Positions 18,473 through 25,216 of a stretch of DNA of 64,000 nucleotides are shown in pieces. Each line of letters opens with the position of its first letter. The first letter of the stretch is position 1. The notes below the pieces were generated by a model. It searched no databases and was not told the DNA's origin. It saw nothing but the letters and a program-made list of their open reading frames with translations. Origin of the DNA: Xanthomonas boreopolis (GTDB lineage Bacteria; Pseudomonadota; Gammaproteobacteria; Xanthomonadales; Xanthomonadaceae); contig BNBA01000019.1 in assembly GCA_014654535.1 (NCBI GenBank), positions 1 to 64,000 of the forward strand, given 5' to 3'. The translations under genes were made by a program, and so were the position numbers.

Positions 18473-18491
18473 GATAATGATTCTTGTTGTC
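18473..18491 (-). promoter_or_regulatory. Fur box upstream of the TonB siderophore receptor
   Basis: Read on the minus strand the 19-mer GACAACAAGAATCATTATC matches 15 of 19 positions of the Fur consensus GATAATGATAATCATTATC, including the full right half. It lies 72 bp before the receptor start in an AT-rich patch of an otherwise GC-rich region. Confidence 0.75.
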
Positions 18492-18559
18492 GCTGGTCGT
18501 GGGGGCCGGCGGCAGCGTCATCGCGCCGCAGGCTGCGGCGCCGCGCACCGGGGCGGGGG

Positions 18560-19006
18560 TCAGCCCGCCAGCGCCTGCTTGACCAGCCGGGACACCAGGC
18601 CCATGTCGGCCTGGCCGGCCAGCTTCGGCTTCAGCGCGCCCATCAGCTTGCCCATGTCGGCCGGGCCGGTGGCGCCGGTCTGCGCGATCGCGGCCTGGAT
18701 CGCGGCGGCGATCTCGGCCTCGCCGAGCTTGGCCGGCAGGTAGCGCTCGATCACCACGATCTCCTCGCGTTCGACCTTGGCCAGGTCCTCGCGTCCGGCG
18801 CCTTCGTACTGGCTCACCGAGTCCTTGCGCTGCTTGACCATCTTGTCGAGCACGGCGATCACGGCGGCATCGTCGAGTTCGATGCGTTCGTCCACTTCCT
18901 TCTGCTTGATCGCGGCGTTGATCAGGCGGATCACGCCGAGGCTGTGCTTGTCGCCCGCCTTCATGGCGGCCTTCATGTCGTCGGTGAGCCGTTGCTTGAG
19001 GGACAT
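18560..19006 (-). CDS. yqeY: GatB/YqeY domain protein
   Basis: This 148-aa protein starts at MSLKQRLTDDMKAAMKAGDK and shows the YqeY pattern: LGVIRLINAAIKQKEVDER, a middle REEIVVIERYLPAKLGEAEI and a C-terminal ADMGKLMGALKPKLAGQADMGLVSRLVKQAL. YqeY resembles the tRNA-binding tail of GatB, but its own role is not settled. It follows rpsU on the same strand, a conserved pairing, and a hairpin between the two probably lowers read-through. GGAAA precedes the ATG. Confidence 0.92.
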   Translation of the reverse strand: MSLKQRLTDDMKAAMKAGDKHSLGVIRLINAAIKQKEVDERIELDDAAVIAVLDKMVKQRKDSVSQYEGAGREDLAKVEREEIVVIERYLPAKLGEAEIAAAIQAAIAQTGATGPADMGKLMGALKPKLAGQADMGLVSRLVKQALAG

Positions 19007-19088
19007 GGTGTTTCCGGCTTCGGGAATGGAACAGACGCCAATTCTAAACCCGGCACGGGAGGTGCCGGATCGTCGCGAAAGGCTCACA

Positions 19089-19119
19089 GAAAAGCCGGCG
19101 ACGCTTGCGCGTGCCGGCT
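19089..19119 (-). terminator. Terminator/attenuator between rpsU and yqeY
   Basis: AGCCGGC at 19093-19099 pairs with GCCGGCT at 19113-19119, extended inward by ACGC/GCGT with one bulged base. On the minus strand the hairpin is followed by TTTT. Since yqeY follows 82 bp later without an obvious promoter, it may act as a partial terminator that sets the high rpsU to yqeY ratio. Confidence 0.7.
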
Positions 19120-19182
19120 CTTGTCCTGCGCATCCGCCGGTCGCGCCGGGGCGCGGCACCCGCGGATCGGGCTATGCCAGGC

Positions 19183-19398
19183 TCAGTACAGGCGCTGACG
19201 CTTGGTGACGTCGCGCGAGGAGCGGCGCAGCTGGCGCTTCACGGCCGCGGCGGCCTTGCGCTTGCGCTCCTGGGTCGGCTTTTCGTAGAACTCGCGCTTG
19301 CGGGTCTCGGCCAGGACGCCGGCCTTCTCGCAAGTGCGCTTGAAACGGCGGAGCGCAAACTCGAAGGGCTCGTTCTCGCGGACTTTGACGCTGGGCAT
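19183..19398 (-). CDS. rpsU: 30S ribosomal protein S21
   Basis: S21 is a small basic protein of the 30S platform that helps translation initiation. The 71-aa sequence starts [20 protein letters not shown] and keeps the family pattern [20 protein letters not shown] followed by a Lys/Arg-rich tail ending [10 protein letters not shown]. The length is normal. It heads the rpsU-yqeY unit and is divergent from tsaD; its own promoter (-35 TTGCAG, -10 TATAAT) is visible in the 168-bp gap. Confidence 0.98.
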
Positions 19399-19492
19399 GG
19401 GTTCTCCAGGGATTTGGGGTACCACCCGGCGGGCCGGATGGGCGCGAGCGAACTCGCATGACGTTATACCGGGTTCCCCCGGCGAGCCGTGC

Positions 19493-19520
19493 ATTATAGC
19501 GGCTCCTGGCCGCACTGCAA
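19493..19520 (-). promoter_or_regulatory. rpsU promoter (-35 TTGCAG, -10 TATAAT)
   Basis: On the minus strand TTGCAG (19520-19515) and a perfect TATAAT (19498-19493) are separated by 16 bp. The expected start site near 19486 leaves a leader of about 90 nt before rpsU. Confidence 0.7.
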
Positions 19521-19530
19521 GCCGCCCGGT

Positions 19531-19559
19531 TTGGCGTGGCCGGGAAACGGGTCCAGAAT
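19531..19559 (+). promoter_or_regulatory. tsaD promoter (-35 TTGGCG, -10 CAGAAT), possibly leaderless
   Basis: TTGGCG (19531-19536) and CAGAAT (19554-19559) are 17 bp apart. The predicted start site, 7-8 nt after the -10, falls on the tsaD ATG at 19567, and there is no Shine-Dalgarno sequence. It is back to back with the rpsU promoter. Confidence 0.6.
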
Positions 19560-19566
19560 GGTACCC

Positions 19567-20631
19567 ATGAAAGTCCTCGGCATCGAATCCTCCTGCGACG
19601 AGACCGGCGTGGCGGTCTACGACACCGCGCAGCCCCCCGGGCAAGGGTTGCTGGCCCACCACGTCTACAGCCAGATCGCCCTGCACGCCGAGTACGGCGG
19701 GGTGGTGCCCGAACTGGCCAGCCGCGACCACGTGCGCAAGCTGCTGCCGCTGGTGCGGCAGACCCTGGCCGATGCCGGGCTGGGCAGCCACGAGCTGGAC
19801 GGCGTGGCCTATACCGCCGGCCCGGGCCTGGTCGGGGCGCTGCTGGCGGGCGCGGCGGTGGCGCGGTCGCTGGCCTGGGCGCTGGAGCTGCCGGCGATCG
19901 GCGTGCACCACATGGAGGGCCACCTGCTGGCGCCGCTGATGGAGGACGACCCGCCCGAGCCGCCGTTCGTGGCGCTGCTGGTCTCCGGGGGGCACACCCA
20001 GCTGGTGTCGGTGGAGGCGATCGGCCGCTACCGCCTGCTCGGCGAGACCCTGGACGATGCGGCCGGCGAGGCCTTCGACAAGACCGCCAAGTTGATGGGC
20101 CTGCCGTACCCGGGCGGCCCGCAGCTGGCGGCGCTGGCCGAACGCGGCACTCCCGGCAAGTACCGTTTCGCCCGGCCGATGACCGACCGGCCGGGGCTGG
20201 ATTTCAGTTTCTCGGGGCTGAAGACCCAGGTGCTGCTGGCCTGGCAGGCCAGCGACCAGGCCGAGCAGACCCGGGCCGACATCGCGCGCGGTTTCGAGGA
20301 CGCGGTGGTCGATACGCTGGCGATCAAGTGCGAGCGCGCGCTGGACGAGGCCGGTTGCGACACGCTGGTGGTCGCCGGTGGCGTCGGCGCGAACAAGCGC
20401 CTGCGCGCGAAGCTGCAGGCGATGTGCGCGCAGCGCGGCGGCCGCGCCTGTTTCCCGCGGCCGTCGCTGTGCACCGACAACGGCGCGATGATCGCCTTCG
20501 CCGGCGCGCTGCGCCTGCAGGCGGGCCAGCGCAACGATGCGGCAATCCATGTCACGCCGCGCTGGGACATGGCGATGCTGCCGCCGTTGGCGACAGCAGG
20601 GGATTCGGGACCGGGGATCCGTGATTCGTAG
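19567..20631 (+). CDS. tsaD: tRNA N6-threonylcarbamoyladenosine synthase subunit TsaD
   Basis: TsaD transfers threonylcarbamoyl to A37 of ANN-decoding tRNAs with TsaB and TsaE. The 354-aa protein begins [19 protein letters not shown], the ASKHA signature. The Fe/Zn-binding HHMEGH lies at about residues 114-119 with the distal [10 protein letters not shown] and [10 protein letters not shown] motifs, and the C-terminal [15 protein letters not shown] completes the site. An open frame exists 26 codons upstream, but the promoter occupies it. Divergent rpsU-tsaD pairing is common in gammaproteobacteria. Confidence 0.97.
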
Positions 20632-20691
20632 AACGCTCCGCTCCTGCCCTCGACCCCTCTCCAATCCCGAGTCTGCCAATCCCTGCTCCCC

Positions 20692-21045
20692 ATGGACAAA
20701 GTCTTCATCGAAGGTCTCGAAATCGACGCACTCATCGGCATCTACGATTGGGAGCGGCGCATCCGCCAGACGCTGCGCTTCGACCTGGAGATGGGCTTCG
20801 ACAACCGCCGGCCGGCGGCCAGCGACGACATCGCCGACACGCTCAACTACAAGGCGGTGAGCAAGCGCCTGGTCGAGTTCGTCGAACGGTCGGATTTCGG
20901 CCTGGTGGAAACGCTGGCCGAGCGGTGCGCGCAGATCGTGCTGCACGAGTTCGACGTGCGCTGGCTGCGGTTGAAGCTGAGCAAGCCCGGCGCCGTGCGC
21001 GGCGCCAGCGCGGTCGGCGTGGTCATCGAGCGCAGCCGCGACTGA
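20692..21045 (+). CDS. folB: Dihydroneopterin aldolase
   Basis: FolB cleaves dihydroneopterin in folate synthesis (aldolase, usually with epimerase activity). The 117-aa protein starts [23 protein letters not shown], the family start, and has [17 protein letters not shown], the [14 protein letters not shown] helix and [21 protein letters not shown]. The active-site Glu of IGIYDWERR and the Lys of KLSKPGA are present. It follows tsaD at 60 bp on the same strand. Confidence 0.95.
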
Positions 21046-21155
21046 CGCCCGCGGCCGACCGGCCGCGACCCGCCCGAGAGGCGCCGCCGGCGCCAGGCAT
21101 CATCGGCCCGCCCGGCTGCAATGGCGCGGCAGGCGGGCGAGGAAAGGAGGTTTTC

Positions 21156-22436
21156 ATGCTGGATATCGCCACGCCCGTGCACGGCCTGGAGCGCCTGCAA
21201 CGATGGCTCGCGCCCTATCCCTGGGCCTACGACGCGCTGGTGGTCGCCGGCCTGCTGCTGCTGGCCTGGGGCGCCAACTGGCTGACCAAGCGCGTGCTGC
21301 TGCGCGGGTTGCAGAAGCTGCTGGGACGGATCGCCGGCGGCGCCTCGCAGCACGACCAGGGCGTGCGCCTGCAGGTGGTGCCGCGCCTGGCCAACGTGGT
21401 GCCGGCGCTGGTGCTGTCGGCCGGCATCGGCGCGGCGCCGCACCTGCCGGAGATCGTCGTGGCCGCGGTCGGGAAGCTGTGCCATGCGTTCATCGTGCTG
21501 ACGGTGGCGCTGGCGATCTCGCGCGCGCTGGACGTGGCCAACCAGGCCTACGAACGCCGTGCCGACGCGCGCGACCGGCCGATCAAGGGCTACCTGCAGG
21601 TGGCCAAGATCATCCTGTTCACCCTGGTCGGCCTGTCGATCGTGGCGACGCTGGCGGGCGTGGACTTCGCCAAGGTGGTGACCGGCCTGGGCGCGATCAC
21701 CGCGGTGCTGATCCTGGTGTTCCAGGACACCCTGCTGTCGCTGGTGGCCAGCGTGCAGATCAGCAACGACGGCCGCGTGCGCCTGGGCGACTGGATCGAG
21801 ATGCCGAGCCAGAACGCCGACGGCGACGTGATCGACATCGCCCTGCACACGGTGACGGTGCAGAACTTCGACAAGACCATCACCACGATCCCCACCAAGA
21901 AGCTGATCAGCGATTCGTTCAAGAACTGGCGCGGCATGACCGAGGCCGGCGGCCGGCGGATCAAGCGCTCCCTCTACCTGGACCAGCACAGCGTGCGTTT
22001 CCTCGAGGACGAGGAGGTCGAGCGGATGCGCCAGCTGGAGGTGCTGCGCGACTACCTGGACCGCAAGCGCGGCGAGATCGCCGAGTGGAACGCGCAGCTG
22101 GACAGCCGCGGCGCGGCCCGGGTCAATGCGCGCCGGGTCACCAATCTGGGCACGTTCCGCGCCTACGTCGAGCAGTACCTGCGCGCGCACCCGCAGGTGC
22201 ATCCGCAGATGACCCTGCTGGTGCGCCAGCTGCAGCCGACCACCACCGGCTTGCCGCTGGAGGTGTACTGCTTCGCCAACGACACGCGCTGGGCCCGGTA
22301 CGAGCAGATCCAGGCGGACATCTTCGACCACCTGCTGGCGATGCTGCCGCTGTTCGGCCTGCGCGTGTTCCAGGAATCCAGCGACGCCATGCTGATGGCC
22401 GGCGCGCGGGTCCAGGCCGCCGCGCCCGGCTCTTGA
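21156..22436 (+). CDS. Mechanosensitive ion channel, YbdG/miniconductance type
   Basis: This is a 426-aa MscS-superfamily channel protecting the cell during osmotic downshock. Five membrane helices lie in the first about 200 residues. The pore helix region VVTGLGAITAVLILVFQDTLLSLVASVQISND is followed by the beta domain (VRLGDWIEMPSQNADGDVIDIALHTVTVQNFDKTITTIPTKKL). A long C-terminal domain with an insertion rich in Arg and Glu (about 290-350) is typical for YbdG-like members. The start at MLDIATPVHG is set by a strong AAGGAGG at 21144-21150; the longer open frame before it overlaps folB. Confidence 0.92.
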   Translation: MLDIATPVHGLERLQRWLAPYPWAYDALVVAGLLLLAWGANWLTKRVLLRGLQKLLGRIAGGASQHDQGVRLQVVPRLANVVPALVLSAGIGAAPHLPEIVVAAVGKLCHAFIVLTVALAISRALDVANQAYERRADARDRPIKGYLQVAKIILFTLVGLSIVATLAGVDFAKVVTGLGAITAVLILVFQDTLLSLVASVQISNDGRVRLGDWIEMPSQNADGDVIDIALHTVTVQNFDKTITTIPTKKLISDSFKNWRGMTEAGGRRIKRSLYLDQHSVRFLEDEEVERMRQLEVLRDYLDRKRGEIAEWNAQLDSRGAARVNARRVTNLGTFRAYVEQYLRAHPQVHPQMTLLVRQLQPTTTGLPLEVYCFANDTRWARYEQIQADIFDHLLAMLPLFGLRVFQESSDAMLMAGARVQAAAPGS

Positions 22437-22517
22437 CGCTCCGGCGGGCAAGGTGCATGTTGCAGCACAGCATGCCGCGCGGCACCGCGCCGCCGGATGC
22501 GGACAGCATGGGGCGCG

Positions 22518-23969
22518 ATGGACTGGAGCAGGTACCGTACGGCCACCTATGACGAGCTGATCCAGGCCGACGGCGCCTCGCGCCCGGCCGCCCGGCCGGT
22601 CGTCGAATACCTCTCCAGCCTCTCCGGGCGCGAAATCTCCGAACGCCAGCTCGCCGCCGACGTCGCCGCGCGGGTCATGGGCATCACCTTCACGGTCTAT
22701 TCCGACGGCCGCAACGTCGATCGCACGCTGCCGTTCGACCTGATCCCGCGCACCATCCCGCTCAGCGAGTGGCGCCGCACCGAGGCCGGGCTGAAGCAGC
22801 GCATGCAGGCGCTCAATATGTTCATCGGCGACCTGTACGGCGCGCAGCGCATCGTCAAGGACAAGGTGTTCCCGGCGATGCTGCTGGCCGAGTCGGTGAA
22901 CTTCCGCCCGCAATGCGTGGGCATCGCGCCGCCGCTGGGCGTGTGGGCGCACATCTGCGGCTCGGACCTGGTGCGCGATGCCGACGGCACCCTGTATGCG
23001 CTGGAGGACAACCTGCGGATCCCTTCCGGGGTGAGCTACATGCTGGAGAACCGGCAGGTGGCCAAGCGGGTGTTCCCGGAACTGTTCGAGACCACGGCGA
23101 TCCTGCCGGTCGACGAGTACCCGTCGCAGCTGTACGACACGCTGGCCGCGCTCAGCCCGCGTCCCGGCGACGTGCCGGTGATCGCGCTGCTGACCCCGGG
23201 GGTGTTCAACAGCGCCTATTTCGAGCATGCCTACCTGGCGCAGGCGATGGGCATCGAGCTGGTCGAGGGCGACGACCTGTTCGTCGCCGACGACGACTGC
23301 ACCTACATGCGCACGGTGTACGGCCCGCGCAGGGTCGACGTGGTCTACCGGCGCATCGACGATGCCTTCATCGACCCGGAAGCGTTCCGGCCCGACTCGG
23401 TGCTGGGCGTGCCGGGGCTGATCCGCAGCTGGCGCGCCGGCAAGGTGGCGCTGGCCAACGCGCCCGGCGCGGGCGTGGCCGACGACAAGGTGGTGTTCGC
23501 CTACGTGCCGGCGATGATCCGCTACTACCTCGACCAGGAACCGATCCTGCCGAACGTGCCGAGCTACCTGTGCCACGACGACGAGGACCGGCGATACGTG
23601 CTCGAACACCTGGAGGAGCTGGTGGTGAAACCGGCCAACGAATCCGGCGGCTACGGCATGCTGATCGGGCCGCGCTCGACCAAGCGCCAGCGCGAGCAGT
23701 TCCGCAGGCTGATCGAGGCCGACCCGCGCAACTACATGGCGCAGCCGACGCTGAACCTGTCCACCGCGCCGATCGTCACCGAGGACGGGCCGGCGCCGCG
23801 GCACCTGGACCTGCGCCCGTTCATCCTCTCGCGCGAGGACACCTACGTGACCACCGGCGGGCTGACCCGGGTGGCGATGCAGGAGGGCTCGCTGGTGGTG
23901 AATTCCTCGCAGGGCGGGGGCGCCAAGGACACCTGGGTGGTCGACCTGGACGAAGAGGAAGGGGGCTGA
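22518..23969 (+). CDS. Circularly permuted ATP-grasp protein (COG2308)
   Basis: This 483-aa protein starts at MDWSRYRTATYDELIQADGASRP. It shows the DUF404/407 pattern: ALNMFIGDLYGAQRIVKD, GSDLVRDADGTLYALEDNLRIPSGVSYMLENR, and the late ATP-grasp half ELVVKPANESGGYGMLIGP with HLDLRPFILS near the end. These proteins are predicted peptide-bond-forming ligases. They nearly always travel with an alpha-E protein, as here: the partner gene begins 4 bp after this stop. The usual third partner, a transglutaminase-like protease, is missing next door. Substrate is unknown. Confidence 0.9.
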   Translation: MDWSRYRTATYDELIQADGASRPAARPVVEYLSSLSGREISERQLAADVAARVMGITFTVYSDGRNVDRTLPFDLIPRTIPLSEWRRTEAGLKQRMQALNMFIGDLYGAQRIVKDKVFPAMLLAESVNFRPQCVGIAPPLGVWAHICGSDLVRDADGTLYALEDNLRIPSGVSYMLENRQVAKRVFPELFETTAILPVDEYPSQLYDTLAALSPRPGDVPVIALLTPGVFNSAYFEHAYLAQAMGIELVEGDDLFVADDDCTYMRTVYGPRRVDVVYRRIDDAFIDPEAFRPDSVLGVPGLIRSWRAGKVALANAPGAGVADDKVVFAYVPAMIRYYLDQEPILPNVPSYLCHDDEDRRYVLEHLEELVVKPANESGGYGMLIGPRSTKRQREQFRRLIEADPRNYMAQPTLNLSTAPIVTEDGPAPRHLDLRPFILSREDTYVTTGGLTRVAMQEGSLVVNSSQGGGAKDTWVVDLDEEEGG

Positions 23970-23973
23970 GCCG

Positions 23974-24915
23974 GTGCTTTCGCGCGTCGCCGACAACCTC
24001 TACTGGTTCAGCCGCTACCTGCGCCGCGCCGAGAACACCGCGCGGCTGGTCAGCGTGGGCAGCCTGCTGCAGCTGGACCTGCCGCGCTCGGTGCGCTTCG
24101 CGTGGCGGCCCATGATCGATACGGTCGGCGCGGGCGAGTTGTTCAACCTGTGGTTTCCCAACGCCGGCGACGACGTCGGCGATACCGACGTGGTGCGATT
24201 CCTGCTGCTGGACGAGCGCAATCCTTCCTCGCTGCGCAGCTCGCTGGAGAACGCGCGGGAGATCCTGCGCCGCATCCGCGACACGCTGCCGCAGGAGGCC
24301 TGGGAGGCGGTCAACGACCTGCACCTGCACATCGGCGCGGAGGGCGAGCGCTGCGTCGGCCGGCGCTACCGGATGGAATTCCTCAATCGCATCACCGACG
24401 CCTGCCTGAAGGTGTCCGGGCTGTTGACCGCCAACGTCAGCCGCGACATCGGCTTCCAGTTCATGCGCCTGGGCACGGCGATCGAACAGGCCGACATGAC
24501 CACGCGCATCATCGACGCGGCCGCCTCCGGCCTGGTCACGCCGCGCCAGGCGGACGATCGCGAGGCGTACCGGAACATGCAGTGGATGAACGCGCTGCGC
24601 GCGCTGGCGGCCTACCAGATGTACCGCCGCCACGTGCGCCAGCGGGTCAGCGGCGAGCAGGCGCTGCGCTTCCTGCTGCAGAACAACGAATTCCCGCGCA
24701 GCGTGCAGTTCTGCCTGAGCCGCGCGGCGCACATCCTGCCGGGCATGCCGCCGCGGCCCGCGGTCGAGCGCGCATTGATGCGGGTGTCGGGGATGATCCG
24801 CAACGCCGATCCGGTGTGGTTGGCGGCGCACGAGCCGACGGTGTTCATGGACGAGATCCAGCTGCGGCTGGGCGAGCTGCACGGGGCGATCGCCGAGGCG
24901 TACTTCAGTTCGTAG
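23974..24915 (+). CDS. Alpha-E domain protein, partner of the ATP-grasp ligase
   Basis: This 313-aa all-helical protein starts from GTG (VLSRVADNLYWFSRYLRRAENTARLV), with GAGGAAGGGGG just upstream inside the end of the ATP-grasp gene. DUF403 features include the NLYWFSRYLRRAEN start, NDLHLHIG, and the C-terminal NRAxH-like FCLSRAAHILPGMP. Its role is unproven; it is assumed to be a scaffold or substrate-binding partner of the ligase. The 4-bp spacing implies translational coupling. Confidence 0.9.
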   Translation: MLSRVADNLYWFSRYLRRAENTARLVSVGSLLQLDLPRSVRFAWRPMIDTVGAGELFNLWFPNAGDDVGDTDVVRFLLLDERNPSSLRSSLENAREILRRIRDTLPQEAWEAVNDLHLHIGAEGERCVGRRYRMEFLNRITDACLKVSGLLTANVSRDIGFQFMRLGTAIEQADMTTRIIDAAASGLVTPRQADDREAYRNMQWMNALRALAAYQMYRRHVRQRVSGEQALRFLLQNNEFPRSVQFCLSRAAHILPGMPPRPAVERALMRVSGMIRNADPVWLAAHEPTVFMDEIQLRLGELHGAIAEAYFSS

Positions 24916-24960
24916 GCGCGCGGGGACGAGCCGGGGTCCGTTTTGCACCTGTGGCGTTCG

Positions 24961-25014
24961 GTGGGTGGGAGCCTTGGTCGAGAACGCCCTTGTCGGGACG
25001 GAAGTCCCTCCCAC
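24961..25014. repeat. Diverged REP-like element related to the one at 16172
   Basis: The right arm TGTCGGGACGGAAGTCCCTC(CCAC) at 24991-25014 is the same family as the arms at 16172-16237, with compensated changes inside the stem (GGGAC..GTCCC against GGGGC..GCCCC). The left arm at 24961 is heavily diverged. The rest of 24916-25177, between the alpha-E gene and the beta-glucosidase promoter, holds no other feature I can support. Confidence 0.6.
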
Positions 25015-25177
25015 GGGAGCGCTGCCCCCGAGGACCGGCTTCCGGTGTCCGGCCCGGCATCTGGATGCCGCTCAGTGCGTAAGCGTATGCTGGACGGCTG
25101 CGTTGCCCTGCGTCCGCCGCCCGCCGGCGGGGGCCGGAAAGGCGAACACAATTCACCCCTTGGCCTGCCCGGAAGGC

Positions 25178-25206
25178 TAGAATCGGCGGCCATGTAAACG
25201 TTTTCT
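25178..25206 (+). promoter_or_regulatory. Promoter -10 and LacI-family operator of the beta-glucosidase gene
   Basis: TGTAAACGTTTTCT at 25193-25206 matches the left half and centre of the LacI/CelR-type palindrome TGTAAACGTTTACA. It sits just downstream of a -10-like TAGAAT (25178-25183), where a bound repressor would block transcription. No convincing -35 is seen. The repressor gene is not in the window. Confidence 0.5.
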
Positions 25207-25216
25207 CAAGGAAGCC

